Source: an uncultured Bacilli bacterium (GTDB lineage: Bacteria > Bacillota_I > Bacilli_A > RF39 > UBA660). Taken from it: a stretch of DNA of 64,000 bases. A program made the position numbers and the translations under genes. The first letter of the stretch is position 1; each line of letters begins with the position of its first letter. Under the pieces are notes generated by a model that was not told the origin of the DNA, did no database searches, and was given only the letters and a program-made list of their open reading frames with translations. The stretch spans positions 65,022-129,021 of the forward strand of contig CAKOJQ010000004.1 of assembly GCA_934090795.1 (NCBI GenBank). The letters are read 5' to 3'. This document shows, in pieces, positions 15,548 to 25,119 of the stretch.

Positions 15548-18500
15548 ATGCTTGAAATTAAAAATATTTCTAAAGAATATAAAGTAGATAATTATAGTCA
15601 AAAAGCACTTGATAATGTAAGTGTTAATTTTAGAAATAATGAATTTGCATCAATATTAGGTCCATCAGGAAGTGGTAAAACAACGCTTTTAAATATTATT
15701 GGTGGATTAGATAAATATGATAGTGGAGATCTAATTATTAATGGAGTCAGTACTAAAAATTATAATGATAGAGATTGGGATACTTATAGAAATCATAAAA
15801 TTGGATTTATATTTCAAAGTTATAATTTAATTGGTCATCAAACTATTTTGAGTAATGTAGAACTTGCTTTAACCTTAGCAGGAATATCTAAAGCAGAAAG
15901 AAGAAAAAGAGCAATAGAGGCACTTGATAAAGTAGGTTTAAAAGATCATATTAATAAAAGACCTAATCAATTATCTGGTGGACAAATGCAGAGGGTTGCC
16001 ATTGCTAGAGCATTAATAAATAATCCAGATATACTTCTTGCTGATGAGCCAACTGGTGCTTTGGATTCAGTTACAAGTGTTCAAATAATGGAGTTATTAA
16101 AAGAAGTTGCTAAGGATAAATTAGTTATAATGGTTACACATAATCCGGAACTTGCTAAAAAATATTCAACTAGAATAATCGAACTTAAAGATGGGAAGAT
16201 AATAAGTGATAATAATTCATGTAAGGAGAAAAGTAAAATTAGTAAAAAGTTAGATAATGTTAAGAAGACATCAATGTCATTTATAACTGCACTTAGTTTA
16301 TCTTTTAATAATTTAATGATTAAAAAGAAAAGAACTTTACTTGTCTCATTTGCTAGTTCAATTGGAATTATCGGTATAGCGCTTATTTTAGGATTATCGA
16401 CTGGATTTCAAAATTATATAGATAAACTGCAAGAAGATACTTTAGCTAGTTATCCTTTAACAATTACAACTGAACATAGTGATTTAACAAGTATGTTGCT
16501 TACAATGGCTAGTGACGATAGTGATAGTGAAGGGGATAAAGTAATTGAAAAACAATATATAAGTAGCATGTTTGGAAATGTTAAAAGTAATGATTTAAAA
16601 ACATTTAAAGGTTATATTGATAAAAATTATGATTTAATAAAAAATGATATTTCTACAATAAAGTATAGTTATAATGTTGAACCTTTAATTTATACAAGGG
16701 ATGTTACAAATAAGATTACTAAAATAAATCCAAGTGATATGTTTTCTTCTTTTGGTGCAAGTTCTATGTATTCTTTTTCTTCAGTGTTTAATCAAATGAT
16801 TGATGATATATCTTCTCTTGAAAAAGATTATAATGTGTTAGCAGGCAGTTGGCCTAAAAATTATAATGAAATGGTTATTGTTTTATCAAATAAGAACACT
16901 ATAAGTGACTTATTAATTTATTCTTTAGGTTTAAGAGATAGTAGTGAACTTAATAATATGATAAAAGATATTATGGCTGGTAAAGAAGTAAATATTAAAA
17001 ATGATCCAATGGAATTTACTTATGAAGATTTAATGAATGTTAAGTTAAAGTTAGTTAATCCAAGTGATATGTATAAATATAATTCTAAATATAAAGTTTA
17101 TGAAGATTTAAGTGAAGATAGTGATTATGTTAAAAAGATATATGATAATGCGGAAGAGTTAAAAATAGTTGGCGTTGTTGCACCTAATTCATCTAATTCC
17201 TCAATGAGTTTAATGGCAGGTGTTGCATATCCTAGTAGTTTAACTAAACATATTATTGAACTTGCTAGTGAAAGTGAAATTGTTAAAAAGCAACTTGAAA
17301 ATGAGAATATAGATGTATTTACTAATAAAGCATTTGATAGTAAAAAGAGTAATACGAATATTAATTTTGAAGATATGATAAGTATAGATAAAGATATGCT
17401 TCAAAGTGCTTTTGGAATTAATTTAGATGAAAATAAACTTAAAAATATGACAAGTGGTTATACTAAAAAAATTGAAGAAAGTATTAGTACTGATAATAGT
17501 AGTGCTTTAAATGATTTTAATAAAGTTTTAAATGATATTATGAATGGATTTATTAATGATTATGATAGTAATCCGAGGGAAAGCGTTACTAAAGATGATG
17601 TAGTTTATAAAGTTATTAGTCTAAATAAGGTTAGTGGTTATGTTAACGAATATATAAATAATGATAGTGTTACTAATAATTTAAGTGAACTTGAAAAGAA
17701 TTATTATGTTCCAGCTAATGTGTTTAAAGATACTTATAAAGTTTTGTTACTCGCATTTTTAAATAGTTATATTGGATCTTATTCGGCAAATGATAGTTCA
17801 TTTAACGATGGAATGGAAGTTAGAGTGTTATTTAATAAAGATTTAATTAATAGTTCTTTAGAGATATTCTTAAAATCTAGCGCAGTAAGTCTAACTGGTA
17901 GTAAGATGGCTGATGGTATGTTAGAAGCTAAAATGAAGGTTAATATTTTAACTATGGTTGGAGAACTTAGTAATAATTTAGTTAAGGATGTTGCTTCTTC
18001 ATTTAATGTTGATCAAGATAAAATTGCTAAGGCATTTAAATTTAATTTAAGTGAACAAGAATTAAGTAGATTAATGAATGCATTTTCTAGCAATGAGATG
18101 GGAAGTGCAAGTACTAATTTAAGTAGTTTAGGATATCAAGATATTGAAAATCCAAGTATGATTTCGTTGTATTTTAATAGTTTTGATAGTAAAGAAAATG
18201 TATTAAAGTTTATTGATAATTATAATGAAGAAGTTAAAAATAATAATGAAGAAGAAAAGACAATTAACTATACTGATACTACTGGTATATTAATGAAATC
18301 TGTTAAAAAGATTGTTGATAGTGTAAGTTATGTATTAATTGCGTTTGTATCAATAAGTTTAATTGTTTCAAGTATTATGATCGGAATTATTACTTATATT
18401 AGTGTACTTGAAAGAACTAAGGAAATTGGTATTTTAAGAGCAATAGGAGCTTCTAAAGGGAATATTTCATCTATATTTAATGCTGAAACTTTTATTATAG

Positions 18501-18727
18501 GTTTGCTATCAGGAATAATTGGTATTGGAATATCACTTGTTTTATTAGTGTTTATTAATCAATTAATTCATAAATTAACAGGAAATCCTGATATAACTGC
18601 GGTACTTCCATTAATTAGTTCAATAATATTAATTTGTTTAAGTGTAGTATTGACTTTAATAGGTGGTTTAATTCCATCACGAATTGCAAGTAAAAAAGAT
18701 CCTGTTGAAGCACTTAGAACAGAGTAG
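15548..18727 (+). CDS. MacB-like ABC exporter, ATPase fused to FtsX-type permease
   Basis: One 1059-residue chain carries both transporter halves. Residues 1-225 are the ATPase, with Walker A GPSGSGKTT (about 38), signature LSGGQMQR, Walker B ILLADEPTGALD and H-loop VTHNPE. A first helix near 270 (SFASSIGIIGIALILGLSTGF) opens an outer domain of about 600 residues. Three C-terminal helices follow, with the FtsX/MacB motif ERTKEIGILRAIGASKGNIS. MacB-type exporters push peptides, lipids or toxins from the membrane using a mechanotransmission mechanism. The outer domain is unusually large and rich in Asn and Ser. ATG 15548 is chosen for its AGGAGG; the ATG at 15512 has none. It stands alone, ended by a terminator. 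Confidence 0.9.
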   Translation: MLEIKNISKEYKVDNYSQKALDNVSVNFRNNEFASILGPSGSGKTTLLNIIGGLDKYDSGDLIINGVSTKNYNDRDWDTYRNHKIGFIFQSYNLIGHQTILSNVELALTLAGISKAERRKRAIEALDKVGLKDHINKRPNQLSGGQMQRVAIARALINNPDILLADEPTGALDSVTSVQIMELLKEVAKDKLVIMVTHNPELAKKYSTRIIELKDGKIISDNNSCKEKSKISKKLDNVKKTSMSFITALSLSFNNLMIKKKRTLLVSFASSIGIIGIALILGLSTGFQNYIDKLQEDTLASYPLTITTEHSDLTSMLLTMASDDSDSEGDKVIEKQYISSMFGNVKSNDLKTFKGYIDKNYDLIKNDISTIKYSYNVEPLIYTRDVTNKITKINPSDMFSSFGASSMYSFSSVFNQMIDDISSLEKDYNVLAGSWPKNYNEMVIVLSNKNTISDLLIYSLGLRDSSELNNMIKDIMAGKEVNIKNDPMEFTYEDLMNVKLKLVNPSDMYKYNSKYKVYEDLSEDSDYVKKIYDNAEELKIVGVVAPNSSNSSMSLMAGVAYPSSLTKHIIELASESEIVKKQLENENIDVFTNKAFDSKKSNTNINFEDMISIDKDMLQSAFGINLDENKLKNMTSGYTKKIEESISTDNSSALNDFNKVLNDIMNGFINDYDSNPRESVTKDDVVYKVISLNKVSGYVNEYINNDSVTNNLSELEKNYYVPANVFKDTYKVLLLAFLNSYIGSYSANDSSFNDGMEVRVLFNKDLINSSLEIFLKSSAVSLTGSKMADGMLEAKMKVNILTMVGELSNNLVKDVASSFNVDQDKIAKAFKFNLSEQELSRLMNAFSSNEMGSASTNLSSLGYQDIENPSMISLYFNSFDSKENVLKFIDNYNEEVKNNNEEEKTINYTDTTGILMKSVKKIVDSVSYVLIAFVSISLIVSSIMIGIITYISVLERTKEIGILRAIGASKGNISSIFNAETFIIGLLSGIIGIGISLVLLVFINQLIHKLTGNPDITAVLPLISSIILICLSVVLTLIGGLIPSRIASKKDPVEALRTE

Positions 18728-18735
18728 TGTATAGA

Positions 18736-18765
18736 GTAAGCAGATTAAATTTTGCTTGCTTTTTT
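18736..18765 (+). terminator. Terminator of the MacB-like gene
   Basis: GTAAGCA (18736-18742) pairs with TGCTTGC (18753-18759, one G-U pair), followed by six T residues. Confidence 0.8.
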
Positions 18766-19190
18766 GATATTAATAATTATATATAAAATGGAAAAATGTG
18801 AAAATATGCTAAAAATAAGTTGGAAAAAATGTGTAACAAATAGATTTGTTAAAAAATTTTATGTAAAAATTAGTAATTTATCGTAAAAAAATAGAAGTTT
18901 TACCTTCCTTCAATATGAATTTGTTCAATTATTTTATTTGATATTTTTCCAATTACTTTTGTTAATTTATTATTCTTCTGATTTAAAACTATGGTTACAA
19001 AATAACGTTATGAAATTTAAATATATTTAAGTGTATATTTTCGATTATATAAACTTGCTCAGACAAAATTAGTGTTGGTGATGGAAAATTTTACATTCTT
19101 TAAATATATTCCTATAATATTATGTTTTCTTATGTAATGTTCAATTTTTTAATAATAAGATAAAAATTTATACTATTATTTTCGAATGTT
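18766..19190. other. Intergenic region, possible minus-strand gene fragment
   Basis: There is no plus-strand gene. On the minus strand 18900-18998 a start-less frame reads KLTKVIGKISNKIIEQIHIE and ends in TAA, which looks like the C-terminal end of a lost gene. A -10-like TAGTATAAT near 19192 probably belongs to the lemA-like gene. Confidence 0.3.
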
Positions 19191-19225
19191 TAATAGTATA
19201 ATTTAGGTAGAAGGATGTGATAATT

Positions 19226-19774
19226 ATGTGGCTATGGATATTAATAGCTGTAATAGTAGTTATTGTACTTTGGATAGTATCAACATATAATTCTTTAGTT
19301 GGTTTAAGAAATACTTGCAAAGAAGCATTTTCTACTATGGATGTTTATTTAAAGAAAAGATGGGATTTAATTCCAAATTTAGTTGAAACTGTTAAAGGTT
19401 ATGCTAAACATGAAAAAGATACTTTACAAGAAGTTATTTCATTAAGAAATGCTCCATATGAAAGTATGAGTGATGATGAAAAAGTTAAAACTAATCAAAA
19501 GTTAAGTCAAAGTGTAACAAAGATTATGGCTTTAGCAGAATCTTATCCAGAATTAAAAGCTAATGAAAATTTTAAAGAGTTAAGTAAAGATTTAAGTAAA
19601 ATCGAAGAAGATATTGCTAATTCAAGAAAATATTACAATGGTACTGTTAGAACTTATAATGATAAAATCGAAATGGTTCCTAGTAATATTGTTGCTGGTA
19701 TTTTTGGATTTAAGACTAGAACTATGTTTGAAGTAGATGCTGCTGAAAGAGAAAATGTTAAGGTAAAATTTTAG
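19226..19774 (+). CDS. lemA: LemA family membrane protein
   Basis: The 182-residue protein has an N-terminal helix (LWILIAVIVVIVLWIVSTYN) and the LemA helical core: YNSLVGLRNTCKEAFSTMDV, KKRWDLIPNLVETVKGYAKH and RKYYNGTVRTYNDKIEMVPS. All are hallmarks of the family. LemA proteins have a short outer end and a helical-bundle domain; their biochemical role is unsettled. GTG 19217 lies in the ribosome site, so ATG 19226 is taken. It is followed 12 bp later by a DUF2207 protein, the usual partner of LemA in Firmicutes, and the two clearly form one operon. Confidence 0.9.
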   Translation: MWLWILIAVIVVIVLWIVSTYNSLVGLRNTCKEAFSTMDVYLKKRWDLIPNLVETVKGYAKHEKDTLQEVISLRNAPYESMSDDEKVKTNQKLSQSVTKIMALAESYPELKANENFKELSKDLSKIEEDIANSRKYYNGTVRTYNDKIEMVPSNIVAGIFGFKTRTMFEVDAAERENVKVKF

Positions 19775-19786
19775 AAGGTGAAAAAA

Positions 19787-21658
19787 GTGAATAGAAAAAT
19801 TATAAATTTATTATTTTGCATATTTACTTTTTTTCTTTTTAGTTTAAATTGTTATGCAAATGATTATGATATAACTAAGTACGATGTTGAAATAGTTGTT
19901 GATGAACATAATAAATATAGTATAAAAGAAAATATTGATACTTATTTTAATGTTAGTAAGCATGGGATTATTAGAAGAATTCCTTTATATAACGATATTT
20001 TTAGACAGGATGGTACTTGGGAAAGAAATAGGGTATTAATATCAAATGTTCATGTTAATGAAGAATTTGCTTCTTCTAGAGAAATTTATAATTATGTTCT
20101 TAAAATTGGTAGTGCTGATAAAACGTTAATGGGAAAACATTCTTATTCTATTTCTTATGATTATGATATTGGGCTTGATAAAAATAATAAGTATGATGAA
20201 TTATATTTTAATATAATTGGTACAGAATGGGATACTGATATTAGTAATGTCACTTTTAAAATTACAATGCCTAAAGAATTTGATGCTAGTAAACTAGGCT
20301 TTAGTTATGGTAAATATGGTTATAGTAACACAGACAATATTAGTTATGATGTTGATGGTAATGTAATAACTGGAAGTTTTGATGGAACTTTGTTAGCTAG
20401 AGAAGGTTTGAATGTTAGGCTTGAATTACCTGAAGGGTATTTTGTTAGAAAATCGGTTGGTTCTAGCTTGTTAGAGTGTTGGTATTATATCATTCCTATT
20501 TTAGGGGTAATTGTTGCTTACGTTGTATGGAAAAAATATGGAAAAGATGATCAAGTTGTTGATGTTGTATCGTTTTATCCACCAGAAAACATGAATAGTT
20601 TGGACGTTGCGTTTGCTAAAAAGGGAAGTGTTAATTCAAATGATGCTGTATCACTTTTAGTATATTTAGCAAGTAAAGGTTATATTAAAATTATTGAAGA
20701 TGAAAAAAGTAAGAATAAGTTTACTATTCAAAAAGTTAAAGATTATGATGGAAATAATAATGAAGAAGGGTTGTTTTTTAAAGGATTATTTAAATTTGGT
20801 AAGGATAGTGTTACTAGCAAAGAATTAGATGAAAAATTTTATAGTACAGTCAATTCTATTCTTTATAGTAAAAATAAATCAGTTAATAAGAAACAAATAT
20901 TTAGTAGTCAAGCAAGTAGTAAAAGAATTTTGTTATTTTTCTTAATGTTTATAACTGCAACTTTATCAACACTTGTTCCGGCTATTGGTTATAAATTTAG
21001 TGATATGTATTTTTCATTAATTATTGTTAATTTAGTTGGTACAACAATTTTAATAATGTTTAGTTTAATTTATGATAATAATTATACTAAGATGGGATTA
21101 ACAAATTCTTTAATATTTGCAGGAATATTTATTGTGGTAGTTGCAATATTTAATTTTAGATTAGTTGGTTTTGAATATATTTATTATGATGTTGTTTATT
21201 TAATTGGTTTCATATTATGCATGGTTTGTACATATTTGATTTATTTCTTTTATGTTATTTTGAGTAAGAGAACAGAATATGGAACTAAAATATTAGGTGA
21301 AGTTAATGGATTTAAGAAATTTTTAGAAACTGCTGAAAAAGATAAGTTAGAAAGTTTAGTTCATGATGATCCAGCATATTTTTATAATATTTTACCATAT
21401 GCTTATGTTTTAGGTGTAAGTGATGCTTGGATAAAACAATTTGAAGGAATTGCTATTGCGCCTCCTGATTGGTATGAATCAGCTGATACATTTGATTATT
21501 ATAGATTTAATCGTTCTTTGAATCGTACAATTCATAGTGCTAGTAGAGTTATGAATTCTGTTCCACAATCTTCTAGTGGAAGTTCATCAGGAGGAGGATT
21601 TAGTGGTGGTGGATTCTCTGGTGGTGGCTCCGGCGGAGGCGGCGGAAGCTCTTGGTAG
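19787..21658 (+). CDS. DUF2207 membrane protein with Gly/Ser-rich tail
   Basis: The 623-residue protein has a signal peptide (FCIFTFFLFSLNCYA), then an outer DUF2207 domain that includes DYDITKYDVEIVVDEHNKYS and HGIIRRIPLY. A helix near 235 and a cytoplasmic segment follow, beginning FYPPENMNSLDVAF. Then come four helices and a short domain with LPYAYVLGVSDAWIKQFEG. The end is a low-complexity GGGFSGGG repeat closing GGGGGSSW, without any cysteine. By helix count the tail faces the cytoplasm. GTG 19787 is preferred, since the GTG at 19778 forms the ribosome site. It pairs with the LemA gene. A second member with a Cys-bearing tail lies at 48206. Confidence 0.85.
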   Translation: MNRKIINLLFCIFTFFLFSLNCYANDYDITKYDVEIVVDEHNKYSIKENIDTYFNVSKHGIIRRIPLYNDIFRQDGTWERNRVLISNVHVNEEFASSREIYNYVLKIGSADKTLMGKHSYSISYDYDIGLDKNNKYDELYFNIIGTEWDTDISNVTFKITMPKEFDASKLGFSYGKYGYSNTDNISYDVDGNVITGSFDGTLLAREGLNVRLELPEGYFVRKSVGSSLLECWYYIIPILGVIVAYVVWKKYGKDDQVVDVVSFYPPENMNSLDVAFAKKGSVNSNDAVSLLVYLASKGYIKIIEDEKSKNKFTIQKVKDYDGNNNEEGLFFKGLFKFGKDSVTSKELDEKFYSTVNSILYSKNKSVNKKQIFSSQASSKRILLFFLMFITATLSTLVPAIGYKFSDMYFSLIIVNLVGTTILIMFSLIYDNNYTKMGLTNSLIFAGIFIVVVAIFNFRLVGFEYIYYDVVYLIGFILCMVCTYLIYFFYVILSKRTEYGTKILGEVNGFKKFLETAEKDKLESLVHDDPAYFYNILPYAYVLGVSDAWIKQFEGIAIAPPDWYESADTFDYYRFNRSLNRTIHSASRVMNSVPQSSSGSSSGGGFSGGGFSGGGSGGGGGSSW

Positions 21659-21673
21659 AAAGGAAAATGATTT

Positions 21674-21922
21674 ATGAGAGAATTACAAATTAATAGGGTT
21701 TATAGACATTTTAAGGGTGATTATTATTTGGTAATTGATGTTGCTTATAATTCTGAAACTAAAGAAAAATATGTTGTTTATAGAGCGTTATATGGTGATA
21801 ATAAATTATGGATTAGACCTTATGATATGTTTATGAGTGAGGTTGATCACGAAAAGTATCCTGATGTTAAACAAAAATATAGATTAGAACTTGCAGATAT
21901 TAAAAGTGTAAAAGAATTATAG
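21674..21922 (+). CDS. DUF1653 family protein
   Basis: An 82-residue protein matching the DUF1653 pattern: YRHFKGDYYLVIDVAYNSET, then VVYRALYGDNKLWIRP and YDMFMSEVDHEKYP. Members are small cytoplasmic beta-rich proteins of unknown function. It follows the DUF2207 gene by 15 bp with an AGAAAGGA site, and a terminator ends the operon after it. Family call by clear motif match; no role is assigned. Confidence 0.85.
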   Translation: MRELQINRVYRHFKGDYYLVIDVAYNSETKEKYVVYRALYGDNKLWIRPYDMFMSEVDHEKYPDVKQKYRLELADIKSVKEL

Positions 21923-21927
21923 AAATC

Positions 21928-21958
21928 ACTTGGCTAATTGACGGCCAAGTTTTATTTT
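21928..21958 (+). terminator. Terminator of the lemA operon
   Basis: ACTTGGC (21928-21934) pairs with GCCAAGT (21944-21950), followed by a T-rich run. Confidence 0.85.
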
Positions 21959-21990
21959 GGTATAGTTAATATAGAAATGAGGATGATAAA

Positions 21991-22560
21991 ATGAAGGATA
22001 AAAAGTTGTATGTTGGAATAGGAATAGTAGCTGTTTTAGTTGTAGGTATTCTAATTTATTTTTTAAATAATAAAAATACTGGAGATATTAAACTAAATAC
22101 AAATAGTGAATTAAAATCAATGATTGATGATGTTTATAAATTATCTAATGCTGATTTACCTGATTTAAGAACTCAAAAAATTAGTTTGAATGATAAGGAT
22201 GTTTTAAAATCATATACTGGTTTATCAAATAATGATGATGTAGAAGCAATAGTAGCATCAGAACCAGTAATGTCAAGTCAGGCTTATTCATTTGTAGCAG
22301 TTAAATTCAAAAATGGTGTAAATATTGAGAAAGTTAAAGAAGAAATGTATAACAATATTGATATGAACAAATGGTTATGTGTTTCTGCTGATGTTCTTTA
22401 TTTAACTAATTACGGCAATACAATTGTCTATGTTATGAGTGAAGAAGATTGGGCTAAACCAGTTTATGATGCATTCAAGAAGTATGTAAATAATGGTAAT
22501 GGAAAAGAACTAATAAAAAATAATTCATTAGATTCTGAAGAATTACCAGAAGTACAATAA
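21991..22560 (+). CDS. DUF4358-like membrane-anchored protein
   Basis: The 189-residue protein has one N-terminal helix (LYVGIGIVAVLVVGILIYFL) and an outer domain of about 150 residues. MSSQAYSFVAVKFKNG, EEMYNNIDMNKWLCVSADVL and GNTIVYVMSEEDWAKPVYDA fit the DUF4358 family of exported or lipid-anchored proteins. The function is unknown. It has its own ribosome site (GAGGATG) and lies between two terminators, so it is expressed alone. Confidence 0.65.
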   Translation: MKDKKLYVGIGIVAVLVVGILIYFLNNKNTGDIKLNTNSELKSMIDDVYKLSNADLPDLRTQKISLNDKDVLKSYTGLSNNDDVEAIVASEPVMSSQAYSFVAVKFKNGVNIEKVKEEMYNNIDMNKWLCVSADVLYLTNYGNTIVYVMSEEDWAKPVYDAFKKYVNNGNGKELIKNNSLDSEELPEVQ

Positions 22561-22569
22561 ATTAAAGTT

Positions 22570-22595
22570 AACTCCTTATATAAGGAGTTTTATTT
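22570..22595 (+). terminator. Terminator
   Basis: The perfect palindrome AACTCCTTATATAAGGAGTT (22570-22589) is followed by TTATTT. Confidence 0.8.
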
Positions 22596-22609
22596 GAAAG
22601 GAATTTGAT

Positions 22610-23998
22610 ATGGTATTTACTAGTATTAGTTTTATTTATTATTTTTTACCTTTATTATTAATATGTTATTTTGTTGTTCCTAAAAAATTTAGAAATATAA
22701 TTTTGTTAATGTTTTCTGTTTTATTTTATTTTTATGGAGAGCCTAAGTATATATTATTGATGTTAATAGAGGTATTGATATCTTATGTAGTAGGATTATT
22801 AATAGATAAGTATAAAAGTAAGAATATTTTAATTATTGGAATATTTATTCATGTATTATTATTTGGAATATTTAAATATTTTAATTTTGTAATTATTAAT
22901 GTTAATAATTTATTTCATAGTAATTTGAATTTACTAAATGTTGTTTTACCGATTGGTATATCTTTTTATACTTTTCAAATTATTAGTTATGAAATAGATG
23001 TTTATAATAAAAAGGTTAATGTTCAAAGTAATATATTAAAGTATTTTTTATATGTATTTTTGTTTCCACAATTAATAGCTGGTCCAATAGTTAGATATCA
23101 AGATGTAAATAATGAAATTGATAATAGAAATGTTACTTTTGAGATGTTTGCAAATGGATTAAGACGTTTTATTATTGGACTTAGTAAGAAGGTAATTATT
23201 GCTAATAATTTGGGAGAATTATGTAATATATATTTAAATTTAGGTGATAAGTCTGTACTTTTTACTTGGATATTTGCAATTAGTTATATGTTACAAATTT
23301 ATTTTGATTTTTCAGGTTATTCTGATATAGCAATTGGGTTAGGTAAAATGTTAGGATTTAATTTTCCTGAAAACTTTAATTATCCATACATGGCAAAGTC
23401 AATTACTGACTTTTGGAGAAGATGGCATATGACATTAAGTTCATGGTTTAGAGATTATGTTTATATTCCTCTTGGTGGTAATAAGAAAGGGGTATTAAAG
23501 CAAATTAGAAATATCTTAATTGTTTGGTCATTAACGGGATTATGGCATGGTGCTAGTTGGAATTTTATTCTTTGGGGATTATATTTTGGAATATTGTTAA
23601 TTTTAGAAAAGTTTATTTTAAAGAAATATTTTAGTAATGTTCCTAAATTTATTAAAGGTATTTATACTTTGTTTTTAGTTGTGATTAGTTTTGTTATCTT
23701 TCAAGGTGATAATTTAAGTAATGATTTTAATATTATAAAGGGATTGTTTGGATTAAATGGAGAGTTGTTTATAAATAATGTAACATTATATTATTTAAAG
23801 GGATATGTTTTATTTATTGTGTTAGGTGTAATTGGTGCTACTAATTATGTTAAAAATTTAGTTATTAAAATAAGTAATGGTAAAGGTAAAAAAATTATTA
23901 ATATATTGGAGCCTATTTATTTACTAATATTATTAATAATTGTTACTATGTATTTAATAGATAGTTCTTATAATCCATTTTTATATTTTAGATTTTAA
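22610..23998 (+). CDS. MBOAT family O-acyltransferase (AlgI-like)
   Basis: A 462-residue protein with about ten membrane helices. The MBOAT signature is clear: FPQLIAGPIVRYQDV, YFDFSGYSDIAIGLGKMLGF, ITDFWRRWHMTLSSWFRDYV and SLTGLWHGASWNF, the last carrying the catalytic His. AlgI-type enzymes move acetyl groups across the membrane to surface polysaccharides. The next gene, 11 bp downstream, encodes a DHHW/AlgJ-like outer partner, the standard arrangement. The polymer modified here could be wall glycan or capsule; no polymer genes are in the window. Confidence 0.92.
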   Translation: MVFTSISFIYYFLPLLLICYFVVPKKFRNIILLMFSVLFYFYGEPKYILLMLIEVLISYVVGLLIDKYKSKNILIIGIFIHVLLFGIFKYFNFVIINVNNLFHSNLNLLNVVLPIGISFYTFQIISYEIDVYNKKVNVQSNILKYFLYVFLFPQLIAGPIVRYQDVNNEIDNRNVTFEMFANGLRRFIIGLSKKVIIANNLGELCNIYLNLGDKSVLFTWIFAISYMLQIYFDFSGYSDIAIGLGKMLGFNFPENFNYPYMAKSITDFWRRWHMTLSSWFRDYVYIPLGGNKKGVLKQIRNILIVWSLTGLWHGASWNFILWGLYFGILLILEKFILKKYFSNVPKFIKGIYTLFLVVISFVIFQGDNLSNDFNIIKGLFGLNGELFINNVTLYYLKGYVLFIVLGVIGATNYVKNLVIKISNGKGKKIINILEPIYLLILLIIVTMYLIDSSYNPFLYFRF

Positions 23999-24009
23999 GG
24001 GGAATATAT

Positions 24010-25095
24010 ATGATTGATAAAGTTAAAAATATAATTGTTTCAATTTTATTTGGTGGTATTCTTGTAATAGTTCTAATTGTTAATATATTTTCTAAAGATA
24101 AAGATATATCAATTAGTGAGAGAAGAAGATTAGCAAGTTTTCCGGAGTTTTCAGTAAATAATATATTTAATGGTACATTTTTTAGTAATTTTGATAAATA
24201 CGCAGTTGATCAATTTGTGATGAGAGATTATATAAGAGAAAATAAAGTTAGGTTAGATTTAGCTATAAAAAATAATTATCATGATGTCTATGTTTATAAT
24301 GATTATTTGATTAAGCAAGAATATCCATTAAATGAAAGTTCTTTAAAGAATTTAACTGATAGAATTAACTCTATAAGCAACAAGTATTTAAATAATTCTA
24401 AAATATATTATAGTGTTGTACCTGATAAGAATTATTTTGTTAATAATGGTAATTTAAAAATGAATTATGATTTACTAATAAGTAAAATGAATAGTGAATT
24501 AAGTAGTTTTAATTATATAGATATTATGAATAGTTTATCTTTAGAAGATTATTATTATAGTGATAGTCATTTTAAACAGGAAAATATTGTTAAAGTAGCA
24601 AATGTAATTTTAGATAAAATGGGTAATAGTTATTATAAAGATATAAATTATAATATGCAAAATGTTGGTGTTTTTAAGGGTGTTTATTCTTACCAAGTTC
24701 CAGTTAAAATAAAAGAAGATAATATTAATATTTTAACTAATGAATATATAGATAATGCGATTGTATATGATAATTTAAATAAAATAGATATAAATGTTTA
24801 TGATAAAAGTAAGATTAATTCTTGGGATTTATATGATATATACTTAGGTGGAGCAAAGGGATTGCTTACAATTTATAATAATTTGGCAAGTAGTGATGAT
24901 GAATTAATTGTATTTAGAGATTCTTATGGTAGTTCTTTAGTACCATTATTAATTAGTTCTTATAAAAAGATAATTGTTATTGATACTAGGTATATTTCTT
25001 CAAATATTTTAGATAATTATGTTGAATTTAAGGGACAAGATGTTTTGTTTTTGTATAGTGTTAGCACTATTAACAATAGTTTTACCGTTAAATAA
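24010..25095 (+). CDS. DHHW/AlgJ-like O-acetylation partner protein
   Basis: The 361-residue protein has one N-terminal helix (IIVSILFGGILVIVLIVNIF). Its outer domain opens with ISERRRLASFPEFS and YAVDQFVMRDYIRENK, the hallmark start of DHHW proteins. YYSDSHFKQ holds the Asp-x-His of the SGNH-type active site. FRDSYGSSLVP near the end is the other family block. It should act outside the cell, moving the acetyl group delivered by the MBOAT protein. It is co-transcribed with that gene. Cell-surface glycan acetylation is inferred from the pair. Confidence 0.85.
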   Translation: MIDKVKNIIVSILFGGILVIVLIVNIFSKDKDISISERRRLASFPEFSVNNIFNGTFFSNFDKYAVDQFVMRDYIRENKVRLDLAIKNNYHDVYVYNDYLIKQEYPLNESSLKNLTDRINSISNKYLNNSKIYYSVVPDKNYFVNNGNLKMNYDLLISKMNSELSSFNYIDIMNSLSLEDYYYSDSHFKQENIVKVANVILDKMGNSYYKDINYNMQNVGVFKGVYSYQVPVKIKEDNINILTNEYIDNAIVYDNLNKIDINVYDKSKINSWDLYDIYLGGAKGLLTIYNNLASSDDELIVFRDSYGSSLVPLLISSYKKIIVIDTRYISSNILDNYVEFKGQDVLFLYSVSTINNSFTVK

Positions 25096-25119
25096 TATAA
25101 TTAATGGGAGGAAATAAAA

